This document shows, one piece after another, positions 26,063-35,795 of a stretch of 64,000 bases of DNA (position 1 is its first letter; every line of letters begins with the position of its first letter). Both the position numbers and the translations under genes were made by a program. Source of the DNA: Nostoc sp. UHCC 0870 (GTDB lineage: Bacteria > Cyanobacteriota > Cyanobacteriia > Cyanobacteriales > Nostocaceae); assembly GCF_022063185.1 (NCBI RefSeq), contig NZ_CP091913.1:822501-886500 (forward strand), written 5' to 3'. Under the pieces are notes generated by a model. That model was not told the DNA's origin. It saw nothing but the letters and a program-made list of their open reading frames with translations, and made no database searches.

Positions 26063-27279
26063 ATCGCATTTCCTGCCAAATAAGCTGTTGTCCAAGCACT
26101 TTGAAAGTTAAATCCACCAGTCACGCCGTCTATGTCAAGAATCTCTCCAGCGAAGTAAAGTCCAGGAACTAGCTTACTTTCCATAGTTTTGAAGTTGATT
26201 TCTTGAAGATTCACACCGCCACAGGTGACAAATTCTTCTTTAAAGACTCCTTTACCCTCAATTAAGTATTTTCCCTGTGTCAGTTCTTGTACTAACAAAT
26301 TTAAAGTTTTATTAAGTAATTCTGCCCAACGGTCATCTGTGGTGATACCTACACGATTAATGATGTATTGCCAGAGACGATGAGGTAAATCAACGCCACG
26401 ATGCAAGGCGATCGCTTTTTTTCCCCATTCATTCTTAACGGCTAAGATTTTTTGCCGGACTTCTTCTTGTGTGAGTTCGGGAAACCAGTTTACTAATAAA
26501 CTAGCTTGATAGTGGTGTTCGTGCAGCAGTCTTGCACCCCAAGCCGAAAGCTTCAGCACAGCCGGGCCACTTAAACCCCAGTGAGTGATGAGTAATGGCC
26601 CTGTTTGTTCTAGTGGCGGCTGCTCCCCAACACATAACCGCAAACGTACAGGGTTAACACTAATCCCAGCTAACGCCCGCAGTTTTGCTTCAGGGATATT
26701 GAATGTAAATAATGATGGGACTGGGGATTCGATATGATGTCCCAATTCTTTGGCGATTTTATAACCGATGTGACTACTACCGGTTGCTAAGAGCAGGCGA
26801 TCGCATCTAATTATCTCACCGGACTTTAAACTTACCTCAAATTCATTACTGAGTCGTTTGACACCAACTACAACTACCCCAGTCCAAATTTCTACACCCT
26901 CGGCTGTGGCGGTATTCATCAGACAGTTCACAATTGTTTCTGAACTATCTGTAATGGGAAACATCCTACCATCAGCTTCTGTTTTAAGTTGCACTCTGTG
27001 GGCATTAAACCAAGCTACGGTATCTTGAGCTTGAAAGCGGCTAAAAGCACCACGCAAAGCTTTACCGCCCCTAGGATAATTTTGTACTAGTGTTTGTGGT
27101 TCAAAGCAAGCATGAGTGACGTTACAGCGTCCCCCACCAGAAATGCGGACTTTAGCCAACGGTTGACGACTGGCTTCGAGTAAAGTAATTTGGGCTTGAA
27201 GGTTGGATTCGGCACAAGCGATCGCCCCAAAAAATCCTGCGGCCCCACCGCCGATAACTACAATTTTTAAAGGTAGCAA
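26050..27279 (-). CDS. BaiN/HI0933-family FAD-dependent flavoprotein
   Basis: The 409-residue protein has the FAD-binding motif VVIGGGAAGFFGAIACAES at the N-terminus, KVRISGGGRCNVTHACFEP (a family signature), LLLATGSSHIGYKIAKELGH, and the C-terminal GLYFAGEILDIDGVTGGFNFQSAWTTAYLAG. This is the HI0933/YhiN type of aminoacetone-oxidase-like or 3-dehydro-bile-acid-reductase-like flavoproteins, whose natural substrates are mostly unknown. Its length is typical. The stop codon lies in a heptamer array. It stands alone on this strand. Confidence 0.9.
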   Translation of the reverse strand: MLPLKIVVIGGGAAGFFGAIACAESNLQAQITLLEASRQPLAKVRISGGGRCNVTHACFEPQTLVQNYPRGGKALRGAFSRFQAQDTVAWFNAHRVQLKTEADGRMFPITDSSETIVNCLMNTATAEGVEIWTGVVVVGVKRLSNEFEVSLKSGEIIRCDRLLLATGSSHIGYKIAKELGHHIESPVPSLFTFNIPEAKLRALAGISVNPVRLRLCVGEQPPLEQTGPLLITHWGLSGPAVLKLSAWGARLLHEHHYQASLLVNWFPELTQEEVRQKILAVKNEWGKKAIALHRGVDLPHRLWQYIINRVGITTDDRWAELLNKTLNLLVQELTQGKYLIEGKGVFKEEFVTCGGVNLQEINFKTMESKLVPGLYFAGEILDIDGVTGGFNFQSAWTTAYLAGNAMSAE

Positions 27280-27330
27280 TTTTTAAAACATCTCTACATG
27301 ATCATCTACTATCTAGGCTAGTACAGAAGA

Positions 27331-27392
27331 AACATCAGGGACAGGGGACAGGGGACAGGGAACAGGTGACAGGTGACAGGTGACAGGGAAAT
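27331..27392. repeat. GGGGACA/GGTGACA heptamer array
   Basis: About eight tandem units of GGGACAG and GGTGACA type lie upstream of the flavoprotein gene. Confidence 0.9.
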
Positions 27393-27558
27393 TTTCAGAG
27401 TGAGATGTGTTGCTTTCACTGGTGGTTAGTGCCGTGTGCAGTATTGTATTATTGGTTGATTTTGTTCTGGTCTGTAAATATCTTTAACAGCAGTTCATCA
27501 TCAACACACCAGTCTGATTGCATAAAAACAATCAAACAAAATCTATTTCGATATATAT

Positions 27559-27753
27559 TTAGAAACGCCACCATGTTTTTTGGACATAGGAAATTAGACC
27601 TATGGCGATCGCCCCCAGCAATAATAGTAAAATGACCCCCCCAGGAATAAAGGTGATCAGACCAAAGCCCCTGAGTAGCCAGACAGCTATACCAATGCCC
27701 AGAAAAACACCAAAAGCTTGAGTTAATAGGCGGTTTAAGAAAGATTGATTCAT
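27559..27753 (-). CDS. Small two-helix membrane protein
   Basis: The 64-residue product is MNQSFLNRLLTQAFGVF... with two hydrophobic segments, about 12-32 and 36-56, and a basic-aromatic end (KTWWRF). Codon use and the positive-inside charge pattern suggest a true small membrane protein, and AGAGGTAAATAGC upstream of the ATG provides a ribosome site. I do not recognise a function. The 370-base region upstream, to 28127, is AT-rich and contains an inverted repeat at 28047. Confidence 0.6.
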   Translation of the reverse strand: MNQSFLNRLLTQAFGVFLGIGIAVWLLRGFGLITFIPGGVILLLLLGAIAIGLISYVQKTWWRF

Positions 27754-28046
27754 GCTATTTACCTCTCAATTTACAATTTTCTGTTCATTGACAGAGTAAC
27801 AAGAATTGTCATAGATTTTTGCCGATGCCAATGTCTATAGAATATTGTATATAGATAGGATTTGTGACCTTTGAGGATTTCTAGGATAAATTTTTTGTAA
27901 AGCACTAGTCTGATTTTTGATACTACTTAAGTGTAAATTAATATTTGTAGTGAGAAATACGGATTTTTTCGTCAAATTTCAGAATAATTACAACACATAA
28001 TTAATTCCAAAACCCTGGTGTAGGAAACTAGAATTATATATTGATG

Positions 28047-28088
28047 AGGTTGTACTTCACCCCGTTAAAGGGTTTGTAGTCACAACCT
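28047..28088 (+). promoter_or_regulatory. Nested inverted repeat in the leader of the SRPBCC gene
   Basis: AGGTTGT at 28047-28053 pairs with ACAACCT at 28082-28088. Inside it CCC and GGG (28060-28072) can also pair. It lies 40 bases before the chosen start codon. Function is unknown. Confidence 0.35.
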
Positions 28089-28127
28089 ATGCAGATGGTG
28101 ATGTTGAGGAGTAAGGGAAAGAAATTT

Positions 28128-28685
28128 ATGTCTGTAATCGATATCTCAGACCCGGTGATGACAGGTTCAGGTATAACTTGGAATCAAGAACAGCAACAGC
28201 TAATGTTGCAGGGTGAAATTTTAGTCCAATCGCGATCGCATACTGTCTTTGGTGGTGCAGTCAGTGCTTGTATGTACTTACCAATGGTGCGATCGCAGGT
28301 ATGGCAACAAATCACTGATTACCCCCGTTGGGTACAATACTTTCCAGACATTACTAAAAGCGAAGTTTTACAACGGGGTGAAGTCAAACGCCTGTACCAA
28401 TCCGCACAGAAAGCATTTTTATTTTTGACCGCTCAAGTAGAAATTTACCTCAACGTTGTAGAAGTGCTAGGACAACAAATTCAATTCCGCATGGAGAAAG
28501 GTAGTTTTGTTGAATTTGCTGCTAATATTGAGTTAAAAGACTGTGATCATGGGACTTTACTAGCTTATAGTGTCCAAGCTATCCCAAATATTCCCATCCC
28601 GGCGATGTTTATTCAACAAGCCATGAACTTTGAATTGCCTGCAAATATGCGTAAAATGCGACAAGTGATTTGTCAAAATAGATAA
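28128..28685 (+). CDS. SRPBCC (START/polyketide cyclase-like) family protein
   Basis: The 185-residue protein contains MVRSQVWQQITDYPRWVQYFPDITKSEVLQ, the typical first helix and loop of coenzyme-Q-binding COQ10/cyclase-dehydrase folds. These form a hydrophobic pocket for lipids or pigments. The C-terminal helix with PIPAMFIQQAMNFELP fits the fold. The ATG at 28128 follows GGAGTAAGGGAAAGAAATTT. Earlier in-frame ATGs at 28089 and 28101 lack a ribosome site but cannot be excluded. A hairpin terminator follows. The ligand is unknown. Confidence 0.8.
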   Translation: MSVIDISDPVMTGSGITWNQEQQQLMLQGEILVQSRSHTVFGGAVSACMYLPMVRSQVWQQITDYPRWVQYFPDITKSEVLQRGEVKRLYQSAQKAFLFLTAQVEIYLNVVEVLGQQIQFRMEKGSFVEFAANIELKDCDHGTLLAYSVQAIPNIPIPAMFIQQAMNFELPANMRKMRQVICQNR

Positions 28686-28754
28686 TAATGTCCCAGGTAC
28701 AGGCAATTTTATAATTTTGAATTTCCCGTACCACTTCGTGGAAACAAGCTACAG

Positions 28755-28790
28755 GACGCTTTCTCTAGGGCAAGAAAAAGCGTCTTAATA
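28755..28790 (+). terminator. Hairpin terminator after the SRPBCC gene
   Basis: GACGCTTT at 28755-28762 pairs exactly with AAAGCGTC at 28777-28784 around a 14-nt loop, followed by TTAATATTT. The T-tract is broken, so efficiency is uncertain. Confidence 0.6.
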
Positions 28791-28801
28791 TTTAATTAAA
28801 C

Positions 28802-29071
28802 CTAAACTTGAGTTAATTCCAGCAACTTTCTTTGTTTTGATAAACTCAGCGAATCATTATATAAACTAGGCTCACTTTCAAACCATACATGAGTTAATTC
28901 ATATTCAGTAAATTTATAACCAAGACTAGCTGCAAAATTCACTATTTTGGTTGTGTCCCAATGCCAACTGCTTAACAGACCTCTGTTACAGCATTTATTA
29001 AAGTATGCTTCATAAATAGATGTTTCTGACATCAAAACTTCATAAAAAGCATTAACTTGCTGTAACGACAT
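28802..29071 (-). CDS. Nif11-like domain protein
   Basis: The 89-residue product has MSLQQVNAFYEVLMSETSIYEAYFNKC followed by IVNFAASLGYKFTEYELTHVW. This matches the two-helix Nif11 pattern (x-F-x-L-Y...A-x-x-x-Gy-x-Ft-x-x-El) found in nitrogen-fixation-associated proteins and in leaders of ribosomal peptides. There is no Gly-Gly cleavage site or Cys/Ser/Thr-rich core peptide, and no modification enzyme nearby, so it is probably not a peptide precursor. It stands alone, and function is unknown. Confidence 0.65.
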   Translation of the reverse strand: MSLQQVNAFYEVLMSETSIYEAYFNKCCNRGLLSSWHWDTTKIVNFAASLGYKFTEYELTHVWFESEPSLYNDSLSLSKQRKLLELTQV

Positions 29072-29285
29072 AATATTTTATCCCCGAAATTTTTATTTTT
29101 GTATTTAATAAGACCTACATTTATTCACTGGAATATTCCGGTTTGAACCTCCCAGCATTAAAAAGTCTTTATTTATTTGAAAAAATAAAATTAATGGCAT
29201 AAAAATTCATCTAGCCTCAGTAGAAATTTTGTTGAAGCTTTAGTATCTTTATTTACTATAAAATCTTGTAAATACCTAGTAATTA

Positions 29286-29297
29286 GACAGTACTGTC
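29286..29297. promoter_or_regulatory. Palindrome GACAGTACTGTC upstream of the iron-sulfur/cNMP gene
   Basis: A perfect 12-base palindrome lies in otherwise AT-rich DNA about 190 bases before the start codon at 29490. It could bind a dimeric regulator. No regulator gene is adjacent. Confidence 0.4.
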
Positions 29298-29307
29298 ACT
29301 TAATCTT

Positions 29308-29357
29308 AATGTATATATTTTCAAGATTTCAACGGTATTTAATGTATATATTCTCAA
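29308..29357. repeat. Direct repeat AATGTATATATT-YTCAA
   Basis: AATGTATATATTTTCAA at 29308-29324 and AATGTATATATTCTCAA at 29341-29357 differ by one base and are spaced 33 bases start to start, about three helical turns. Together with the palindrome at 29286 they make up the only structure seen in the 418-base region 29072-29489. Confidence 0.6.
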
Positions 29358-29489
29358 ACTTAAAACTGTACAAATAAGCACAAATATCAGCCAGTAACGA
29401 GCAATTAAAACAATTTTTACTCAAGCTTCTTTTTGGTTAAAATCTCCATTAAAGTGTTTTAACCGACATTCTGCACCCAAAGCTGTCAC

Positions 29490-32363
29490 ATGAAAAACGA
29501 ATCTTTTTTTAACCAAAATTTATCTATGCTTGCGTTTGCACAACTATCTGAGCGGCGAATGCACTGGATTCGTTGGATACTGACAATCGCATGGCTTTTC
29601 ATCATTGCATCGTTATTCTACGATCCTTGGACTCCGGCACTGACAACACGCAATCATCCTTGGAGTCCTTTACGGTTGCCAGATGAGTGTATTGCAGTAC
29701 AAGGAAAATGCTTAGTTGAACAGCCCTATCCTTTAGCTACTACTTTGTTTTGGGGGGCGATCCTTCCTGCTGCGATCTTCATTCTCTTGGTGTTTGGACA
29801 TGAAGTATGGCGACGTATTTGCCCCTTATCCTTTTTGTCTCAAATTCCTCGTGCATTGGGTTGGCAACGGCAACTCAAACGGGAAAATGCAAAGACAGGT
29901 AAAATTCGCTACGAGCTGGTAAAAGTGAAGCAGGATTCCTGGTTGGGGAAAAATTATCCCTACATCCAGTTTGGCTGGCTCTTTGTGGGATTATGCGGAC
30001 GGATTTTGTTTTTTAATGCAGATCGCCTGGTGCTGGCATTGTGGTTACTATTAACGATCGCGCTTGCCATCACCGTTGGCTATCTCTACGGTGGTAAATC
30101 TTGGTGCAATTACTTCTGCCCAATGGCCTCGGTGCAGCGCATTTATAGCGAACCCGGAGGTTTATTCACCAGTAAAGCTCATACCAGCGATCGCATAATT
30201 ACTCAATCCATGTGCCGTACAGTTTTACCGGATGGCAAAGAACAGAGTACCTGTGTGGCCTGTCAAAATCCCTGTATTGATATTGACTCTGAGAGAGCCT
30301 ACTGGGATGGTTTGAACAAATCTGAAGAATCAGTACTGCGATACGGCTATGTAGGGTTAGTAATTGGCTATTTTGTCTACTACTATCTGTATGCCGGCAA
30401 TTGGAACTATTACTTCTCCGGTGCATGGGCGCGGCAACCTGATCAACTAGCATCTTTATTGAGTCCTGGATTCTATCTATTTGGACAAGCGATTCATATT
30501 CCCAAGCTGATTGCTGTTCCTCTAACGCTAGGTGGTGCTACTGTGATCAGCTATCAGTTGGGTTGTTGGATAGAAAAAAGAGCAAAAGCTTATACCCGGA
30601 ATCGCAGTCTGAAATTGAGTGCAGAAATCATCCGACATCGAATTTTTACGCTTTGTACCTTTGGAATTTTTAATTTTTTCTTTATTTTTTCTGGTCGTCC
30701 TCTAATTCAACTTCTGCCACTTTGGGGTCAATACATTTATGATTTGGGTCTTGTCTTGCTAAGTACGCTTTGGGTCTATAAAACGTGGCAACGCAGTTCT
30801 GACCTGTATTCGAGAGAGAATTTAGCTAGTCGTTTCCGCAAGCAGTTAGAGAAATTGCAGCTGAATATTTCACAGTTTTTAGAAGGACGTTCCTTAAGTG
30901 ATTTAAACACCCATGAAGTCTACATTTTGGCACGAGTTTTACCAGGCTTTACCAGACAGAAGCGGCATGAAGCTTACAAGGGCGTTGTTCGAGAATCATT
31001 GGAAGAAGGATATGTTAACTACTCCAGTAGCTTAGAAGTTTTACAGCAATTGCGGCAGGAATTAAGTATTACCGATGATGAACACCGGGAAGTATTAGAA
31101 GAACTTGGTATTGAAGATCCAGAACTACTCAATCCCTCTCGTAAACGAAGTTTGGAGAATCAAATTCGCTTGAGTGGCTATCGCAAATCGCTGGAGCGAC
31201 TGATATTATTGCAGAAAAAACAAATTGGTAGTTTCGGAAGCAGTGGTTTGAATACGCTTATGGGAGAAAAAACAGCCGAAATTAGTGCTTTGGGTCGCCA
31301 ATATTCAATCACCGCTCAGGAAGAAACTTGGATTTTGAGCGGAATTTCTCCAGAAGCCGGAAACCTCCGTAGAGCGGAGTTTTTGCTGGCTCAATTACCC
31401 CCTTTAATCTCCTGCTATAGCGCACTCCATCAACCGATTCTACATAAGCATAGAGACGTTTTGATGCTATTGCGAGACAGCATTCATCATAAACAGGAAT
31501 TGATTGTGCGAAGCATTCTAGGAATGCTCGAAACACTGCAAGCTGATGCAGTCGGCATCTCTCTTGCCAAAGCTTTAGGACAGTTAGCTCCAGTGATTTT
31601 GGCAGAGCTATTGGAACTTAAGAACTGGAGGGATCAAGTGCATCCAGATGTCTTGGAGAGTTTAACTTCACTACAAGGACAATCCAGTAGTTGCTCGCTA
31701 GATTATTCTCCCGAAGTAATCTTGGGGTTTTTAGAACCCCTGCTCTATGATCATAATCCCCTGATTCAAACAGCCTGTCTTTACATCATTGCCCAACTTG
31801 ACCTTCAGCAAAGTAAGGCGATCGCCCGTGATGTTTGCAATGACCAAAACTCACCTTTATTTCGAGAAACTGCGAAAATTCTTCTATCCCTATCTGAGAA
31901 GGATCTACCTCTTACAAGATTTCCCATGTTAGAGAAAGTGGTGCATCTATTCAACAGTGATTTCTTTCACCGAATGCACAGCGAAACCTTAATTGCCCTG
32001 GCCAATCGCGCCGAGGTAAGAACCTACTCCACCAACGAGGTGATTACAGAAGCAGGCGACATTTGCCGAGAACTGCTGCTGTTAATTGAAGGAAATGCCA
32101 AAATTCACTTCTATATAAACGACCAAGAGGTGCGAGTAGAGAAACTTCATCCAGGGCAAACGCTAGATGAGTTAGAGGTCTTGGCGCATAGCGACTCAAA
32201 CAACACCATCATTGCTGACGATAAAATCACGCGCATTTTGGCAGTTTCTGTTGATACCTTTGATGATTTTCTGGATCTTGATCGCGATTTTGCTCGCCGT
32301 GTTTTGGAGATGGAAAGTCGTCAACTCCAGAGATTTATGCAATCGTTTCAAACTTTAACATAG
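29490..32363 (+). CDS. Membrane iron-sulfur protein fused to a cyclic-nucleotide-binding domain
   Basis: The 957-residue protein has about eight hydrophobic helices in residues 25-430. Between them are RRICPLSFLS (about 110), WCNYFCPMASVQ (about 205) and a C...CxxCxxxC cluster motif (about 241-261). These resemble the polyferredoxin part of NosR, NapH and CcoG. A long soluble helical section with HEAT-like features (about 440-810) leads to a cNMP-binding-like beta-roll (about 820-955, TNEVITEAGDICRELLLLIEGNAKIHF). It may pass electrons across the membrane under control of a bound ligand. The glycine/arginine phosphate cassette of classical cAMP sites is not obvious, so ligand binding is unproven. 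AT-rich DNA with a palindrome lies upstream. I know no characterised homologue. Confidence 0.75.
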   Translation: MKNESFFNQNLSMLAFAQLSERRMHWIRWILTIAWLFIIASLFYDPWTPALTTRNHPWSPLRLPDECIAVQGKCLVEQPYPLATTLFWGAILPAAIFILLVFGHEVWRRICPLSFLSQIPRALGWQRQLKRENAKTGKIRYELVKVKQDSWLGKNYPYIQFGWLFVGLCGRILFFNADRLVLALWLLLTIALAITVGYLYGGKSWCNYFCPMASVQRIYSEPGGLFTSKAHTSDRIITQSMCRTVLPDGKEQSTCVACQNPCIDIDSERAYWDGLNKSEESVLRYGYVGLVIGYFVYYYLYAGNWNYYFSGAWARQPDQLASLLSPGFYLFGQAIHIPKLIAVPLTLGGATVISYQLGCWIEKRAKAYTRNRSLKLSAEIIRHRIFTLCTFGIFNFFFIFSGRPLIQLLPLWGQYIYDLGLVLLSTLWVYKTWQRSSDLYSRENLASRFRKQLEKLQLNISQFLEGRSLSDLNTHEVYILARVLPGFTRQKRHEAYKGVVRESLEEGYVNYSSSLEVLQQLRQELSITDDEHREVLEELGIEDPELLNPSRKRSLENQIRLSGYRKSLERLILLQKKQIGSFGSSGLNTLMGEKTAEISALGRQYSITAQEETWILSGISPEAGNLRRAEFLLAQLPPLISCYSALHQPILHKHRDVLMLLRDSIHHKQELIVRSILGMLETLQADAVGISLAKALGQLAPVILAELLELKNWRDQVHPDVLESLTSLQGQSSSCSLDYSPEVILGFLEPLLYDHNPLIQTACLYIIAQLDLQQSKAIARDVCNDQNSPLFRETAKILLSLSEKDLPLTRFPMLEKVVHLFNSDFFHRMHSETLIALANRAEVRTYSTNEVITEAGDICRELLLLIEGNAKIHFYINDQEVRVEKLHPGQTLDELEVLAHSDSNNTIIADDKITRILAVSVDTFDDFLDLDRDFARRVLEMESRQLQRFMQSFQTLT

Positions 32364-32402
32364 AGAGCGGGTAAGGGTTGAAAGTCGCCTCTCTTCCCTC
32401 CC

Positions 32403-32488
32403 CTAAGAACCCCTTGCATAATTAAGCATAACCATTGCTGCTGCAACATCCCTATTACATTGGTAGTTACATTTTTCGCAATCTTCAC
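32403..32488 (-). pseudogene. Relic of a TnpB/OrfB transposase 3' end
   Basis: Read on the minus strand, this spacer encodes CEKCNYQCNRDVAAAMVMLN followed by YARGS and a stop. That is the zinc-knuckle plus RDxxAA end of IS605-type TnpB proteins, including the last RuvC aspartate. A stop codon lies just upstream in frame, and the rest of the gene is missing. It abuts the stop codon of clpB. Confidence 0.65.
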
Positions 32489-35107
32489 CTAACTACTAAA
32501 CACCTCGATAGGTAAACGGCTAAAAGACAACCTCTCATTCTGCACATCGACAAAAATCGTATCCCCGTCATTAAACTCACCGCGCAAAATTGACTTAGCA
32601 ATTTGCGTTTCCAACTCGCGCTGAATCGCCCGCTTCAGTGGACGCGCCCCAAACACTGGGTCATATCCTACTTCAGCTAAAAAGTCAAGGGCAGCATCAG
32701 AGAGTCGCAAAGACATCTTACGATCGCCTAATCTTTGTCTCAATCTCTCAACTTGTAACTGGACAATCTGCCGTAGTTCTCTCTTATCCAAACCGTGGAA
32801 GATAATAATCTCATCAATCCGGTTGAGGAACTCAGGACGGAAACTATTTCTCATCGCTTCCATCACCCGATGACGCATTTCATCGTAGCGGGAATCATCC
32901 CCAGCCACATCGAGAATGTACTGTGAACCAATATTGCTAGTCATAATAATAATTGTGTTCTTAAAGTCCACAGTATGACCTTGGGCATCGGTAACACGAC
33001 CATCATCAAGAATTTGCAGGAAAATATTAAACACATCGGGGTGTGCTTTCTCAATTTCGTCAAAGAGAATCACGGCGTAAGGACGGCGACGAATGGCTTC
33101 AGTTAGTTGTCCCCCTTCTTCGTAACCTACATAACCAGGAGGCGCACCAATTAGCCGAGAAACGGCGTGTTTCTCCATATATTCCGACATATCAATTCGC
33201 ACTAATGATTCTTCAGTGTCGAACATATACGCCGCCAACGCCTTGGCTAACTCAGTTTTACCTACGCCTGTAGGGCCAAGGAAAACAAAGCTGGCTGTGG
33301 GACGATTCGGATCAGCCAAACCAGCCCGCGATCGCTGAATCGCATCGGCTACAGCTGTAACTGCTTCCGATTGTCCAATCACACGGTTATGGAGTTCGTC
33401 TTCTAAGTGCAGCAGTTTCTCTTTCTCAGATTCCACTAACTTGCTGATGGGTATCCCCGTCCACTTAGAAATAATTTCCGCAATATCAGCTTCGGTGACT
33501 TCCTCCCGCAACAGAGATTTACCTGTACCTTGGGCTTGGGCCAGTTCCCGTTCTGTAGCTTCCAATCGCCGGTGCAAGTCGGTTAAAGTGCCATATTTCA
33601 ACTCCGCCGCCCGGTTGAGGTCGTAATTTCTCTCTGCTTGTTGAATTTCTAAGTTAACTTTGTCAATTTCTTCTTTGACAGACTGAAGTTTATTGATAAC
33701 ATCCTTTTCAGACTGCCATTGGGTATTGAGGGTTCTTTGTTCCTCTTTAAGATCCGCCAGTTCTTTTTCCAGTCTTTCTAAACGCTCGCGGGAAGCTGGA
33801 TCACTTTCTTTTTGCAAAGATAGTTTCTCCATTTCCAACTGCAAAATCTTGCGGTCGATTTCGTCGAGTTCTTCCGGCTTAGAGGTAATTTCCATCTTCA
33901 GCCTAGCGGCGGCTTCGTCTACCAAGTCAATGGCTTTATCAGGTAAGAAGCGATCGCTAATATACCGACTAGACAATGTAGCAGCAGCCACCAAAGAACT
34001 ATCAGAAATTTTTACCCCGTGGTGGACTTCATACCGTTCCTTCAACCCCCGCAAAATCGAAATTGTATCTTCAACGCTGGGCTGACCTACATAAACTTGC
34101 TGAAAGCGTCTTTCTAAAGCGGCATCTTTCTCTATATATTTACGATATTCATCTAAAGTTGTCGCCCCGATACAACGCAACTCACCCCGCGCCAACATCG
34201 GTTTTAACAAGTTACCCGCATCCATTGCGCCTTGAGTTGCACCCGCGCCGACAACGGTATGAATTTCATCGATAAATAAAACTATATTCCCGCCAGATTC
34301 AGTGACTTCCTTTAATACAGCTTTCAGGCGTTCCTCAAACTCTCCCCGGAATTTTGCCCCCGCAATCAAAGCACCCATATCTAAAGAAATTAACTTGCGG
34401 TCTTTGAGAGATTGGGGAACATCACCAGCCACAATACGCTGTGCTAAACCTTCCGCGATCGCAGTTTTACCCACACCCGGTTCACCAATCAACACAGGAT
34501 TATTTTTAGTACGGCGAGACAGAATTTGGATCGTGCGGCGAATCTCATCATCCCGCCCAATGACTGGATCAAGTTGACCTTTGCGGGCTGCTTCAGTGAG
34601 GTCGCGCCCGTACTTTTCCAGTGATTGGTACTTCCCTTCTGGATTTTGATCAGTCACTTTCTGACTCCCACGAACTTGTTTAATAATATTTTTTAGATTG
34701 CTTTCGTCTAACCCGAATTCTTGAAATAAACCCTTACCCAAGCGATCGTCTTTAGCGTAAGCCAGCAATAAGTGTTCAATAGAAATATATTCGTCTTTAA
34801 AATCTTTACGATATCCCTCAGCACGGTCTAAGAGTGTATCCAAACTCCGCCCCAAGTAAACAGAAGTGCTGTTACCTGAGACTTTCGGTTGACGTTGGAT
34901 AAATTGTTCAGTGCGATCGGTAATTTTTTGTAAGTTCACACCCGCTTTAGTCAAAATCCCGCCAGCCAGACCTTCTTGTTCCAGCAAGGCTTTCATCAGG
35001 TGTTCGCTTTCTATCTGCTGCTGTTGATGCTGTTTAGCAATGTCAGGAGTGTGGGCGATCGCTTCCCAGGCTTTTTCTGTAAATTGGTTCGGATTAGTCG
35101 GTTGCAT
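32489..35107 (-). CDS. clpB: ClpB disaggregase
   Basis: The 872-residue AAA+ chaperone has an N-terminal Clp-N double domain (about 1-145, [24 protein letters not shown]). The first ATPase domain has [16 protein letters not shown] and [16 protein letters not shown] coiled-coil middle domain (about 400-530, marking ClpB rather than ClpA/C) is followed by a second ATPase domain with [15 protein letters not shown]. It works with DnaK to rescue aggregated proteins. The length is normal. No CIRCE element was seen in the 230 bases upstream. The gene downstream on this strand is only a transposase relic. Confidence 0.97.
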   Translation of the reverse strand: MQPTNPNQFTEKAWEAIAHTPDIAKQHQQQQIESEHLMKALLEQEGLAGGILTKAGVNLQKITDRTEQFIQRQPKVSGNSTSVYLGRSLDTLLDRAEGYRKDFKDEYISIEHLLLAYAKDDRLGKGLFQEFGLDESNLKNIIKQVRGSQKVTDQNPEGKYQSLEKYGRDLTEAARKGQLDPVIGRDDEIRRTIQILSRRTKNNPVLIGEPGVGKTAIAEGLAQRIVAGDVPQSLKDRKLISLDMGALIAGAKFRGEFEERLKAVLKEVTESGGNIVLFIDEIHTVVGAGATQGAMDAGNLLKPMLARGELRCIGATTLDEYRKYIEKDAALERRFQQVYVGQPSVEDTISILRGLKERYEVHHGVKISDSSLVAAATLSSRYISDRFLPDKAIDLVDEAAARLKMEITSKPEELDEIDRKILQLEMEKLSLQKESDPASRERLERLEKELADLKEEQRTLNTQWQSEKDVINKLQSVKEEIDKVNLEIQQAERNYDLNRAAELKYGTLTDLHRRLEATERELAQAQGTGKSLLREEVTEADIAEIISKWTGIPISKLVESEKEKLLHLEDELHNRVIGQSEAVTAVADAIQRSRAGLADPNRPTASFVFLGPTGVGKTELAKALAAYMFDTEESLVRIDMSEYMEKHAVSRLIGAPPGYVGYEEGGQLTEAIRRRPYAVILFDEIEKAHPDVFNIFLQILDDGRVTDAQGHTVDFKNTIIIMTSNIGSQYILDVAGDDSRYDEMRHRVMEAMRNSFRPEFLNRIDEIIIFHGLDKRELRQIVQLQVERLRQRLGDRKMSLRLSDAALDFLAEVGYDPVFGARPLKRAIQRELETQIAKSILRGEFNDGDTIFVDVQNERLSFSRLPIEVFSS

Positions 35108-35339
35108 AGGCTGATTGAGGAACGTAGACGCGCAAATGCAGATAGAACAATAGTTATTCTTTGTTCTTATATGGTTATTTTATGAATAGTCGCACAACTA
35201 GCTAGATCGGTCTTCACGTCTTCATCAGGTAGTAGTATTACCTTTTCTCTCTTTCCTGTTAATTCTCCACGTCAAGAGAAAATTTTTCTTACCCAATCCC
35301 CAATCCCCATAATCCCAAGTTGCATAGTGGTTACTAAAG

Positions 35340-35714
35340 ATGATAGATCCTTATGACTTTGAAGATGATGAATTTGACTTTGAGGATGAAGATGTATTTA
35401 AAATGAAACGTCTGCGAGACATGACAGAAGGAGAAAAATTGCAGCGATTCAAAAGATTTTTCGACAGTAGCAGCCGCGCCATGTTGCAAAACTGCCTATT
35501 TCGCATCGTCAATCATGAAGATGGTACAGGCACATTAGAAATTCTCTGTCCCAATGAAATCGTTCAACAACGCCTCAGCAAAAAAAAGCGCAAAATCACC
35601 AACAACATAGATACCTGTTGGCATCATATTAAATCCTTTTCCCTATGTATCGAGCAAGAAGGTAAACTTTACTGTCAAAAATTCACCCTCAATGGCGACT
35701 TGATCACACCTTAA
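35340..35714 (+). CDS. Conserved acidic small protein, unknown function
   Basis: The 124-residue product begins with a very acidic stretch (MIDPYDFEDDEFDFEDEDVF). A basic section (KMKRLRDMTEGEKLQRFKRFF) and a possible beta-rich part (about 50-120) with KKKRKITNN follow. No membrane segment or known motif is visible. The TIGR02450-type gene follows 82 bases later on the same strand across a CTCCGCG repeat. I do not recognise the family. Confidence 0.65.
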   Translation: MIDPYDFEDDEFDFEDEDVFKMKRLRDMTEGEKLQRFKRFFDSSSRAMLQNCLFRIVNHEDGTGTLEILCPNEIVQQRLSKKKRKITNNIDTCWHHIKSFSLCIEQEGKLYCQKFTLNGDLITP

Positions 35715-35732
35715 GTAAAGCATTTCATGACT

Positions 35733-35783
35733 CCGCGTACCTCCGCGCACCTCCGCGCATACCTCCGCGTTCCTCTGCGTTTA
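35733..35783. repeat. ACCTCCGCG repeat
   Basis: Four to five copies of CTCCGCG(C/T)(A)CC lie between the two small genes. A related GC-rich stretch occurs at 48913-48955. Confidence 0.8.
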
Positions 35784-35795
35784 AAATCTCAACCC

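Noticed and set aside
34877..35339. CIRCE heat-shock operator before clpB
   Set aside because: No TTAGCACTC-N9-GAGTGCTAA sequence was seen; GAGTGCT units elsewhere are heptamer repeats.
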